Assembly: GCA_024695545.1 (NCBI GenBank)
Contig: JAILHZ010000002.1
Location: forward strand, 70,734 to 134,733
Direction: 5' to 3'
DNA from: Clostridiales bacterium
GTDB lineage: Bacteria > Bacillota_A > Clostridia > Saccharofermentanales > Saccharofermentanaceae
DNA length: 64,000 bases
Below the pieces are notes generated by a model. It was not told the origin of the DNA and ran no database searches. It saw only the letters and a list, made by a program, of their open reading frames with translations. Every line of letters begins with the position of its first letter. Positions within the stretch are counted from its first letter, which is position 1. Shown here piece by piece: positions 31,272 through 39,950 of this stretch. Position numbers and translations under genes: made by a program.

Positions 31272-33653
31272 TTACTCCTGATTCTGATCCTGATTCTGAT
31301 CCTGGTTCTGATCCGGGGTCTTCTCTGCTTCCGTATCAGATATATCTCCCAGCGGAGCATCATTCGTTACAGGTGCTTTCTCCTTAGGATCCGAAACACC
31401 ATAGTAAGCCATAAGAAGTTTCTTCGCGATAGAAACAGTCTTATTTCCCCAAGCACCTTTTTCAATACAAAGGGCAATACAGACTTCCGGTTCTTTATCC
31501 GGATCACCGGGAGCATAACATACAAACAAACCGTTTGAATACTCCATTTTAATATCTTCAAATCCTGTTTCAGCCGTACCTGTCTTACATGCAACCTTGA
31601 CCGGAAAATCATTAAGCTGCTTATAAGCAGTACCTTGAGGGTCATCTGCTACTGCCCTCATACCTACATGGATAACATCCAGATATTCCTGGTCATATCC
31701 CAAAGGCAGAGTCTTAGTCGATCCCTCATAAAGAATGGAACCATCCGACGCAACAACTCTTCTGATAACATGAGGTGTGACAAGTTTATTTGTTGCAATC
31801 GCAGCAGTGTAACGTGCCAGCTGAATGACAGTAAAGCAGTTGTCGAACTGACCGATCGCCGCCTGTGCAGTATCCGCTACGTGCCAGTCTTTATCCTCAT
31901 CCGTCTGTCCCTGACGAAGACGAGCCTTATTGGCGCGGTTTGCGCGGATTCCAGGGTCCTCACCGGGAAGGTCAACACCCGTTAACTCTCCTAATCCGAG
32001 AGACTTACCAATACGATCGATCTCATTGATAGTCGTATCCACTCCGAGTTTCGCGAAATAGATATTGCAGGATGTGGCAAGACCATACTTAAGATCCAGA
32101 AGCCCATGACCGGTATCCGGCATTTCGAGGCACTTCCAGGGCATACCGCCAAAGTCAGTAGGACTGACACATCGCTCCTCACTGTTTTGAGGCGTAATTA
32201 TCTTATTTTCCAGGGCTGCAAGAGCAGTAACCATCTTAAATGTTGATCCCGGCGGATAGATCTGCTGGATTGCACGATTATAGATAGGCATATCAGCAGC
32301 TGCTATATCTTTATATTCATCAATACCGAGATAATACTTGACCTGAACCTTAGCCTGCGCATCTCCTTCTCTGGAAAGAACAAAGTCGTTCGGGTCAAAA
32401 TCAGGGTACGAACCCATGGCGATAATCTCACCGTTTTGGACGTTCATCATTACAAAAGAACCGGAATCGGCCGTCTTATGACGCTTTGACTCTTCCTTTT
32501 CCAATTCCTCTTTTTGAGCGTTTGCAATAAACTCTTTAATTGCGTTAATGCCAACTTGCTGAACATTCGAATCGATCGTAAGTTCTACAGTTGCACCCGG
32601 CACCGGATCAATTCCCAGTGCAGAATCATAGAAGTACCCGTTTTCCTCATCCGTTGACCAGATATTATATGGTTTTTCACCATACTGACCGTGGAGGTAT
32701 CTTTCCATCTGCGCTTCAACGCCGCCCTGTCCTACCAGGTCGGAAGCCTGATATCCTACCGGAGCCAGCTCCGTAAGTCTTTCCTGGGAGATCGGCCAGA
32801 TATATCCGATAACATGAGAAGAGAACTTCGCCAGCGGGGTGTATACTCTTCGATACTCCTTATTAGCCAGAATACCCATGTAATGGTAATTCTGTTCCAG
32901 AAGCATCTGGATAAGTTCCTCAGGAACATCTTTCGCAATCATTACCGGAGTACCGGTCTGGAATGACCAGTTATCCATATAGATCTGATATCGGATGCGA
33001 ATGATCCTGTATGCCTCATTCTCATTGTAATTCTCATCCACCTTAAAAAGCCTTCTGAGATAAAGGAAAAAGACTTTTGGGTCACTTTTTACATAGGAAT
33101 CCGTATAAGTAACAATCGTATTCGGGTTAGGTTCTTTTAACGCAAAGAGATTCCGGTTCGTCTGCCAGAGCGCGATCTTCTCATCAGACTTAAGGAACTG
33201 GTACGGTTCAACAGAAAAGTATTCATCAAGATCCGCGACGGGCACGCAGTTGTACTCGTCAAAGAGATACGAAAGTTCAAGGCACATACTGTTCAGGTCC
33301 TGTTCTTCCATACCGGCATTAGCCAGCATAAGAACGTTGATCTCCTGACTTGTCGCAATCACACGGCCATTGCAGTCAACAATATCACCACGGGGAGCCG
33401 GAACCACATACTGATGAGATACACCGACGGAACTAGCGGAGATTTTCTTAGAATAATCCGAAAACTGCAAAGATACTGTCTTAATAAGGATCAGAAGTCC
33501 GAACACACAGAAAACAAGACCAAGGACAAAATACCGGCTGGTAAAGAAATTCAACAGACGCTGAGACATACCATCCTTGCTTGAGACAGTATTTGATGAG
33601 ATATGATCTTCGTCAAAAACGTAGATATTTTCATCTTTCAGATTTTTTGCCAT
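31272..33653 (-). CDS. mrdA: Penicillin-binding protein 2 (elongasome transpeptidase)
   Basis: 793 residues. A single membrane helix near 41-60, a pedestal domain starting PAPRGDIVDCNGRVIATS, then the transpeptidase domain with S470-TFK (SxxK), S528-CN (SxN) and K690-TG. It crosslinks peptidoglycan on the side wall. Its place after mreC and mreD, with a 16-base overlap with mreD, is the normal elongasome order. The C-terminus ends in a short repeat of Q, N and D. GGAGG lies seven bases before the ATG. Confidence 0.96.
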   Translation of the reverse strand: MAKNLKDENIYVFDEDHISSNTVSSKDGMSQRLLNFFTSRYFVLGLVFCVFGLLILIKTVSLQFSDYSKKISASSVGVSHQYVVPAPRGDIVDCNGRVIATSQEINVLMLANAGMEEQDLNSMCLELSYLFDEYNCVPVADLDEYFSVEPYQFLKSDEKIALWQTNRNLFALKEPNPNTIVTYTDSYVKSDPKVFFLYLRRLFKVDENYNENEAYRIIRIRYQIYMDNWSFQTGTPVMIAKDVPEELIQMLLEQNYHYMGILANKEYRRVYTPLAKFSSHVIGYIWPISQERLTELAPVGYQASDLVGQGGVEAQMERYLHGQYGEKPYNIWSTDEENGYFYDSALGIDPVPGATVELTIDSNVQQVGINAIKEFIANAQKEELEKEESKRHKTADSGSFVMMNVQNGEIIAMGSYPDFDPNDFVLSREGDAQAKVQVKYYLGIDEYKDIAAADMPIYNRAIQQIYPPGSTFKMVTALAALENKIITPQNSEERCVSPTDFGGMPWKCLEMPDTGHGLLDLKYGLATSCNIYFAKLGVDTTINEIDRIGKSLGLGELTGVDLPGEDPGIRANRANKARLRQGQTDEDKDWHVADTAQAAIGQFDNCFTVIQLARYTAAIATNKLVTPHVIRRVVASDGSILYEGSTKTLPLGYDQEYLDVIHVGMRAVADDPQGTAYKQLNDFPVKVACKTGTAETGFEDIKMEYSNGLFVCYAPGDPDKEPEVCIALCIEKGAWGNKTVSIAKKLLMAYYGVSDPKEKAPVTNDAPLGDISDTEAEKTPDQNQDQNQDQNQE
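31278..31313. repeat. Three 12-base tandem repeats at the 3' end of mrdA
   Basis: CTGATTCTGATC twice, then CTGGTTCTGATC with one change. On the coding strand it gives the repeated unit DQNQ at the end of PBP2. Such a repeat may vary in copy number by slippage without breaking the frame. Confidence 0.85.
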
Positions 33654-34255
33654 CTGCGGTCCTCCATACTATAACCATCGACCAGTCCGGCGCGTATCCC
33701 TTTCTTGTAAGGACCTACGAACCTTAAAAGAAGCAAAAGCGGAACTGCAGCGATCACATTGACCAGGATCTGCGGCAGGACACTTGAGAATACAAGATAT
33801 TTCAGCGAATGATACGCCACTATTTTATTCGACACTTTCAGGTATACGAACGAAACAATATGTCCGAGCGAGTAATAGATCAAAGAAATCAGGATAACCT
33901 GAAGTACGGCAAGGTTATACTTCCTTCTGAATCTTTTTCTGAACATAACCGAAGATAATAGACCGATGTAGAAAAACGCCAGAAGTCCTATACCCAGAAT
34001 AGCGACCGGAGAACCATTGAGTCCGCTGATAACCGGTCCTGAAAAATAGTCACGGAACATTCCAACAACTAATCCGACAATAATGCCGTCTTTCGTTCCG
34101 AAAAGATAGCCGGACAGAACTACAAACACAAGCATTAGATCACATGTTCTTCCCAAAAGACGGAAAACATGCGGAAATGTAACCTGCAGGCAGCAAACAC
34201 TTGTGATGTACACCGCATAAAGGATAATCTGTCTTGCACGTTCTTTTTTGCTCAT
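33638..34255 (-). CDS. mreD: Rod shape-determining protein MreD
   Basis: 205 residues, with about five membrane helices and the MreD-like segment LGRTCDLMLVFVVLSGYLFGTKDGIIVGLVVG (here broken over two helices) followed by GMFRDYFSGPVISG. It is part of the elongation complex with MreC and PBP2. Its ATG overlaps the mreC stop (ATGA) and its end overlaps the mrdA start. The sequence of MreD is poorly conserved; context carries much of the call. Confidence 0.9.
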   Translation of the reverse strand: MSKKERARQIILYAVYITSVCCLQVTFPHVFRLLGRTCDLMLVFVVLSGYLFGTKDGIIVGLVVGMFRDYFSGPVISGLNGSPVAILGIGLLAFFYIGLLSSVMFRKRFRRKYNLAVLQVILISLIYYSLGHIVSFVYLKVSNKIVAYHSLKYLVFSSVLPQILVNVIAAVPLLLLLRFVGPYKKGIRAGLVDGYSMEDRRWQKI

Positions 34256-35229
34256 GCAGCACCTTCTCCGGTAGTCTCGGGAAGTTTTTCATCCTTCGTT
34301 TCCAGCGGTGCCAAAGAGGTCGGCGGAACAGTTGAAGTCTCGGGGCTCTTGGTTGTCAGCTGAGGTTCAGTGACTTCAGCGTTGTCCTCTTCCGTATTAG
34401 GAACCATGATAAAGACATCCTTGATATCAGAGATCGATACATATGGACGCATCGTCGCTTTAGGGTTATCAGGATCTGAATTATCAAAACTCTCGATCTT
34501 ACCGATAGGAATACCTGCCGGGAAGAGACCGCCCTCACCGCTGGTTACAAGTTCATCACCCGGGTGAAGTTCAATATTCGCAGGGATTCTGGTAACTACA
34601 CAAAGTCCTTCATTCTTCAGGATAACATCACCGGATACCATAACCGTGGCACCATTTACGACGTTCACCTTCGCACTGACCGTAAATCCTTCATGAATAA
34701 GCGGAAGGATCTTAGAAGATTCAAGGTCTGTCGTCATAACGCGGCCGACCAGATTCATACGGGCATCTACGACAGCATAAGAGCCGGTAGATGAATCGAT
34801 TCCTGTATTTGTACCGACATTGATCCTGATAACACTGAACCATTCATCTGATTCACGTGTAAGAACAGAAGCTCCATGAATGTGATAGTTTTCGAATGTA
34901 TCCTGTATCTGAAAAGCACTTTTAAGTTCTTCCCAGCGGATACGGGCTTCTTCACCCTGCTGTACCTGATACTCAAGCTCGGCAATTTCTTCACGCAGTT
35001 CTTCGTTTTCTTTACGGATCTCCATACCTTCGGCAATGGCAGAATAGAAATCCGAGATCTTTGTACCTATTTTCTGAAATGCAGACTGGATAGGATCGAC
35101 AATAAAAGACAGGGGTTTTGTAGCTCCGGCAATCGGACTTCCGGGAATAGCGCTTAGAACAATAAAGGAAACCAGCAATATGGTAGCCAAAACCAGGGCC
35201 AGCACTTTATTCTCAAATATACGTCTCAA
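34252..35229 (-). CDS. mreC: Rod shape-determining protein MreC
   Basis: 326 residues from a TTG at 35229, eight bases after GGAGG; a longer frame begins inside the promoter region. An N-terminal membrane helix (LALVLATILLVSFIVLSAI), a coiled coil (ENEELREEIAELEYQVQQGEE) and the beta-rich domain with VGTNTGIDSSTGSYAVVDAR and VTSGEGGLFPAGIPIG are typical. The last 45 residues are a T/P/E-rich tail. MreC organises the cell-elongation complex outside the membrane. mreB is not next to it. Confidence 0.93.
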   Translation of the reverse strand: MRRIFENKVLALVLATILLVSFIVLSAIPGSPIAGATKPLSFIVDPIQSAFQKIGTKISDFYSAIAEGMEIRKENEELREEIAELEYQVQQGEEARIRWEELKSAFQIQDTFENYHIHGASVLTRESDEWFSVIRINVGTNTGIDSSTGSYAVVDARMNLVGRVMTTDLESSKILPLIHEGFTVSAKVNVVNGATVMVSGDVILKNEGLCVVTRIPANIELHPGDELVTSGEGGLFPAGIPIGKIESFDNSDPDNPKATMRPYVSISDIKDVFIMVPNTEEDNAEVTEPQLTTKSPETSTVPPTSLAPLETKDEKLPETTGEGAA

Positions 35230-35265
35230 TTCAGCGTCCTCCACTGCATAATAACTGTAAAGTAT

Positions 35266-35271
35266 ACTATA
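35266..35271 (-). promoter_or_regulatory. Extended -10 promoter of mreC-mreD-mrdA
   Basis: Minus strand: TG-G-TATAGT, with TTGAAC 19 bases further upstream as a weak -35. About 37 bases before the mreC TTG start. Confidence 0.5.
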
Positions 35272-35316
35272 CCACAAATTCCCCTGCCTTGTTCAATTGT
35301 CAATAAAAGCGAAGGT

Positions 35317-36260
35317 TTACGGGACACTCAGTTGCAGTTCTTTTCCACCCAGAAGATATTGGATCTTCCCTTCCTCATGGTCCAGATAAAAAACCTCCTC
35401 GGAAAGCATGTTATCCGATATGTTTTTGTCATGATTGATCGCATGAAGCATATTAATCAGCATATCGTCTCCGATTCCCGTCTTTTTCTGTATCAAAAGC
35501 ACCTCATGAACGGAAACAGGCAGGATATAGTAATCCGATTCTTTTTTCCGTGCAAAGGCGACAAGATAATCAGTCCGAAGCATCGCTGATGCTCCCGGGA
35601 ACGGCGCATCGTATGAAATAACAAAGATATCGGGAGCATCCTTCTCCCTATCGGACTCATCCGGATCAAAATCAAGAAGATTCAAAGACCGTATCCCATA
35701 CTCGTCCATGTTTTCAAAAGCTACATCAAACAACTCGCTTCGTTCGATCTGCCAGATGTCGAGAAGTGATTTGTCAACCATAACAGAACCTTTTCCAAGA
35801 GAAGGATCATCCAGATAGATCTGAACGACTACTGCCATATCCCCCAGGACCATATGCGGCACACTGATCAGCTGATCATGATTCTTCTTCAGATTAATCA
35901 ATTTGACCACCAATTTGTCCTTCACTTTCTCCCAGCAGGAAAATACTTCACCGAAACACTCGTCAGGGAGCGTGATCCCGGCCACAAACTCTCCCATCCT
36001 GCGAATACAATCATCGATTGATCCCCCATTGAGGTACTCTTTATAAAATCCTCATAATAGAAGACCGGCGCAATTCTTTTCCCTGGGCTCCGAATGATGA
36101 TCCCGTGAAGATCCCTGTTATTCTTATGTATCACTTGTTCAGTAATCATATAGTTCTTAAGATCAGGCATTCCATACATGTACTGTGCCCGAAATGCTTT
36201 TATAAAATCTTTAAACACCAGTTTTTCCGGCAATGTCTTACTATCAGTTCTCATTTTCAT
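35317..36260 (-). pseudogene. DUF5688-like gene split by a one-base frameshift
   Basis: Two adjacent minus-strand frames make one protein of about 314 residues. Frame one (from 36260 or 36254) ends its family match at RIAPVFYYEDF; the next frame continues as YKEYLNGGSIDDCIRRMGEF and on to KLINLKKNHDQLISVPHMVLGDMAVVVQI, which is the DUF5688 pattern as I know it. The break is in a run of four T on the minus strand (36045-36048); one more T would restore the frame. Left as is, the first frame ends near 35922. Function of the family is unknown. It overlaps the radC end. Confidence 0.75.
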
Positions 36261-36951
36261 ACTCCTCCATATCTCCGTTTTTCAGCATACTGTACGATAT
36301 TCCGCGCCCGACGATGATGTGATCGATCACATCGATTCCTATCAATCGAGCGCTTGTCTGCATATTCTTTGTTGTTTCAATATCTTCCTTACTTGGAGTC
36401 GGATCTCCACCGGGATGGTTATGCGCAAGTATGATTCCGCAGGCATTTGCTTTAACTGCCATCCGGAAAAGCTCACGGAAACAGATTCCGACGCCATTTA
36501 CACTCCCTTTGCAAAGAACATTATGGGAAATAAGTCCTTTCTGATTATCGAGGAAAGCAATATGCACCTCTTCAGTCTCAAGGAAAGCAAGCTTTTCTTC
36601 AAAATACTTCACTGCTATCTCATCATTTAAAAACCTCATCCGCTGATTGACTCCGTAACTCATCATGCATCGCCTTCCAAGTTCCAGACATGCTTTAACC
36701 GTTATGGCTTTAACTCTTCCGATACCCTCCTGGGCAGCCAGTTCCTGCAGGGATAATGAATATAATCCGTAAATACCATCCGGATTCTCCCCGGAAGATA
36801 GTAATTGTAATGCGATCTCCTTCGAGGACTTCCCTTTTGTGCCTGTGCGGAGCACGATAGCAAGAAGTTCTTCGTCCGAAAGTGCTTCTGAGCCGAATAA
36901 CTCAAGTCTTTCGTAAGGTCTTACAGACGGATGCAGTTCACTCATCTTCAT
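36244..36951 (-). CDS. radC: RadC-family (JAB1/MPN) protein
   Basis: 235 residues from the ATG at 36951, eight bases after GGAGG. An N-terminal helix-hairpin-helix part (LAAQEGIGRVKAITVKA) leads to the JAB/MPN domain with HIAFLDNQKG and the metal motif AHNHPGGDPTPSKED. RadC proteins were once linked to repair, but their real role is unclear. Its end overlaps the frameshifted DUF5688-like gene. A terminator from the upstream SEC-C gene lies just before it. Confidence 0.93.
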   Translation of the reverse strand: MKMSELHPSVRPYERLELFGSEALSDEELLAIVLRTGTKGKSSKEIALQLLSSGENPDGIYGLYSLSLQELAAQEGIGRVKAITVKACLELGRRCMMSYGVNQRMRFLNDEIAVKYFEEKLAFLETEEVHIAFLDNQKGLISHNVLCKGSVNGVGICFRELFRMAVKANACGIILAHNHPGGDPTPSKEDIETTKNMQTSARLIGIDVIDHIIVGRGISYSMLKNGDMEEYENEN

Positions 36952-36972
36952 AAATCTCACCTCCTTTCGCAC

Positions 36973-37027
36973 AAAAAAATCCCGACTACGAAATCAATCA
37001 CAAATACGATTCAATCTCATAGTCGGG
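36973..37027 (-). terminator. Intrinsic terminator between the SEC-C gene and radC
   Basis: Minus strand: CCCGACTA, an internal 31-base loop with weak inner pairing, TAGTCGGG, then a T-run. Closes the icd-SEC-C transcript; radC starts right after it. Confidence 0.78.
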
Positions 37028-37091
37028 TATTAACCGATACATACGGGCCATAGGCCCCAATATATGATTATTCAGTTTTAGATATTAGAAC

Positions 37092-37613
37092 TCAGTTCTC
37101 TTTCTTACCGCAGCACTTCTTATACTTCTTACCGCTGCCGCACGGACAAGGATCATTTCTGCCGATCTTTTCAACATGGACAATATTGTCTTCACGATAC
37201 TGCTTGGTGATCTCCTGCATCTTCTCCTCAGTAAGAACGTTATTCCAGCTCTTAAGAGTGTACAGCCACTCAGCCTTGGCATCACGCATGTTGTAGTAAA
37301 GCTTCTCATAATCGATCTTCAGAGCAACATCAGACTCTTCGTCTACAGACTTATAGTCATACTCCTCAGTCAAGCTGGAATTGATTCCCTCGAGGAAACC
37401 GACGAAGATCTCCATCTCGTCCTTACCAAATCCGAGTTTCTCAGCCAGATCGACTGCTTTACCATTCAGAAGATCCTCATTATCCGGATACTTTGTCAGA
37501 ATCGCGTCGTAAGCATTCTTCTCAAGCTCATAATACTTAGAGATATATGCTTTATACTCGCTTTCACTTTCAACAGTTTCGGAATGCTTGGTCCAACTTT
37601 CAAAATAACTCAT
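37092..37613 (-). CDS. SEC-C zinc-motif protein
   Basis: 173 residues. The N-terminal 140 are mostly helical and acidic, with no family that I recognise. The end, [18 protein letters not shown], is a SEC-C motif nearly identical to the tail of SecA in this window. SEC-C zinc motifs bind SecB or ribosomes in SecA; in stand-alone proteins the role is unknown. A GGAGG site precedes the ATG. It lies 16 bases after icd and is probably cotranscribed with it. Confidence 0.85.
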   Translation of the reverse strand: MSYFESWTKHSETVESESEYKAYISKYYELEKNAYDAILTKYPDNEDLLNGKAVDLAEKLGFGKDEMEIFVGFLEGINSSLTEEYDYKSVDEESDVALKIDYEKLYYNMRDAKAEWLYTLKSWNNVLTEEKMQEITKQYREDNIVHVEKIGRNDPCPCGSGKKYKKCCGKKEN

Positions 37614-37629
37614 ATCTAAACCTCCAAGA

Positions 37630-38829
37630 TTAGTTTAATTTCTCAGCAATCGCTTCCAGGAAAGCTTTTGTATCAACGACTTTTTTATTCGGGTGATCCA
37701 TAAGAGCATTCAGGTCTCCGGTGATCACACCCTCCTCAATCGTATCGATCGATGCCTTTTCCAGTTTGTCTGCAAAAGCAACGAGATCCGGAAGATCATC
37801 GAGCTGGCCTCTCTTACGGAGAGCACCTGTCCAGGCGAAAAGAGTAGCCATCGGATTTGTCGATGTTGTCTCACCCTTCAGATAACGGTAGTAATGACGT
37901 GTTACAGTACCATGAGCCGCCTCATACTCATATTTTCCGGAAGGAGAAACGAGTACAGAAGTCATCATAGCAAGGCTTCCGCAGGCAGAAGCAACCATAT
38001 CGGACATTACATCTCCATCATAGTTCTTGCAAGCCCAGAGCATACCGCCCTCGGAACGCATAACACGAGCTACGGCATCGTCGATCAGCGTATAGAAATA
38101 AGTAATACCGGCTTCCTCGAACTTATCCTTAAACTCGTTATCGAAGATCTCCTGGAAGATATCCTTGAAACGGTGGTCATATGTCTTAGAGATGGTATCC
38201 TTCGTAGCAAACCACAGATCCTGCTTGATATCCAGTGCATACATAAAGCAGGATCGAGCGAATGCCTCGATGGAAGCATCAAGGTTATGCATACCTTCGA
38301 TGATGCCGGGGCCCTTAAAATCGTGGATCTTCTTTACTTCTTTTCTGCCGTCCTCATATGTAACAACCAGTTCCGCAGTAGCAGGACCGGAGACATACAT
38401 CTCAGCATCACGGTAAACATCACCATAAGCGTGACGTGCCAGTGTGATTGGCTTCTTCCAGCAGGAAACGAAAGGAGAAATGCCTTTCACAAGGATCGGA
38501 GCACGGAAAACCGTTCCATCCATAATTGCACGGATCGTGCCGTTCGGGCTCTTCCACATCTGCTTCAGCTTATATTCGTCCATACGCTGCGCATTCGGAG
38601 TAATGGTTGCGCACTTTACCGCAACACCCAGTTCAACCGCACGGTTTGCAGCATCGATTGTAACCTGATCATCAGTTTCATCACGATGAGGTAATCCCAA
38701 ATCAAAATACTCTGTCTTCAGATCAACAAATGGCTCAATTACGATTTCCTTGATCTGCTTCCAGATGATACGTGTCATTTCATCGCCATCCATCTCAACA
38801 AGTGGCGTCTTCATCTGAATTTTACTCAT
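37630..38829 (-). CDS. icd: NADP-dependent isocitrate dehydrogenase (type II, eukaryote-like)
   Basis: 399 residues. [49 protein letters not shown] and [21 protein letters not shown] are signatures of the homodimeric eukaryote-like form. It oxidises isocitrate to 2-oxoglutarate with NADP, feeding glutamate synthesis. It stands behind a clear promoter and is followed by the SEC-C gene. No other Krebs cycle gene is nearby. Confidence 0.96.
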   Translation of the reverse strand: MSKIQMKTPLVEMDGDEMTRIIWKQIKEIVIEPFVDLKTEYFDLGLPHRDETDDQVTIDAANRAVELGVAVKCATITPNAQRMDEYKLKQMWKSPNGTIRAIMDGTVFRAPILVKGISPFVSCWKKPITLARHAYGDVYRDAEMYVSGPATAELVVTYEDGRKEVKKIHDFKGPGIIEGMHNLDASIEAFARSCFMYALDIKQDLWFATKDTISKTYDHRFKDIFQEIFDNEFKDKFEEAGITYFYTLIDDAVARVMRSEGGMLWACKNYDGDVMSDMVASACGSLAMMTSVLVSPSGKYEYEAAHGTVTRHYYRYLKGETTSTNPMATLFAWTGALRKRGQLDDLPDLVAFADKLEKASIDTIEEGVITGDLNALMDHPNKKVVDTKAFLEAIAEKLN

Positions 38830-38862
38830 CTTTTTCCTCCGTATTATTAAAATACCTGATTG

Positions 38863-38891
38863 ATTCTATCTTAATTAGGAACCTTAGTCAA
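38863..38891 (-). promoter_or_regulatory. Promoter of icd
   Basis: Minus strand: TTGACT, 17-base spacer, TAGAAT; GGAGG follows about 30 bases later. Confidence 0.7.
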
Positions 38892-38898
38892 TTACATA

Positions 38899-39942
38899 TC
38901 AAACCTGTCCGCAAGCCGAGAGTAAAACCTCCATGGATGTCCGATCGTCCATCTTACCCGTCTTTACCCACTGATCCGACTCAAAGCAGAGAAAATAAAT
39001 CTTCTCCAGCTGCTGGATCGTAAAACCTTTCGACTGCGACACCAGATTTCTTGCCACAAAAGGGTGAACCTTAATGGCGGAAGCTATCTCCGCAGCATTT
39101 CCGATCTCCTTGGCGCAGATCAGATGACGGATATGTCTTGCAAGCATAAGACGGATCTTAGGAATCGCCTCTTTTAGAATAATCAGATCATTCATGATCT
39201 CAAGGGCGCGTCCGGGATTCTTCTGTCCGATCGCGTCTGTCATATTGAAGACCGAAGCGTGCACATCCGGAATACTGAGACGGTTCAAGAGTTCAAGATC
39301 GATTTTATGCAGGTCCTTATTCTCACAATACAGCATGATCTTCGTTACTTCGTTCTCAATCATGCGCATAGAGGAGTCAGTACGGCTGATCAGGCTGGAG
39401 ATACAGTTTGAAGGAATATCGATCTGCTTTCTCGACAAAGAGGACTTTATCCACTTTGCAAGCATCTCTTCCGTCTGAAAGCCGAATTCAGCCAGCGTAC
39501 CAACCGAAGACACTGCTTCCAGCAGCTGTTTCTTCCTCTTATCGATCTTATCCTCGACAAACACAACACATGCAAACTCAGGAATTGCGGCAATTGCAGA
39601 CTTCCATTTCTCTAGGTCTGTCGGAACAGACGGCGCTCTGGTCGCCCAAAGTCCAGAATTACGAATTACGGTCATACGGTATTTGGAAAGAAACGGCGGC
39701 GATCCGACCAGTGACTGGAACTCATCCAGCGGCATCTCGGAGTTTGTCTGGTCTTTCAGGTAGAAATCCAGGCTCTCAGCACCGGGAGCAACCCAAAGTT
39801 TCTTCATCTCATTGATCGTCTTATCTACGAGATACTTTTCTTCTCCGCAGATAAGATAGATCCTGGATGCCCGGTCATTCTTTATATCAGTAACTACATC
39901 AACGTAGCTCTTCCATGCGTTTTTGCTCTCCTGCTTTGCCAT
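38899..39942 (-). CDS. holA: DNA polymerase III delta subunit
   Basis: 347 residues from the ATG at 39942 (GAGGG five bases upstream). The N-terminal clamp-loader fold shows RIYLICGEEKYLVDKTINEMKK, then FVEDKIDKRKKQLLEAVSSVG, then a helical C-terminus with MTDAIGQKNPGRALEIMNDLI. It opens the sliding clamp for loading. It lies eight bases after comEC, the standard comEC-holA order in Gram-positive bacteria. Confidence 0.92.
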   Translation of the reverse strand: MAKQESKNAWKSYVDVVTDIKNDRASRIYLICGEEKYLVDKTINEMKKLWVAPGAESLDFYLKDQTNSEMPLDEFQSLVGSPPFLSKYRMTVIRNSGLWATRAPSVPTDLEKWKSAIAAIPEFACVVFVEDKIDKRKKQLLEAVSSVGTLAEFGFQTEEMLAKWIKSSLSRKQIDIPSNCISSLISRTDSSMRMIENEVTKIMLYCENKDLHKIDLELLNRLSIPDVHASVFNMTDAIGQKNPGRALEIMNDLIILKEAIPKIRLMLARHIRHLICAKEIGNAAEIASAIKVHPFVARNLVSQSKGFTIQQLEKIYFLCFESDQWVKTGKMDDRTSMEVLLSACGQV

Positions 39943-39950
39943 CCGTTCCC

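Noticed and set aside
37047..37061. Palindrome GGGCC-TAT-GGCCC after the SEC-C gene
   Set aside because: It could form a hairpin but no T-run follows; the stem at 36973-37027 is the better terminator. It is kept only as an unassigned palindrome.
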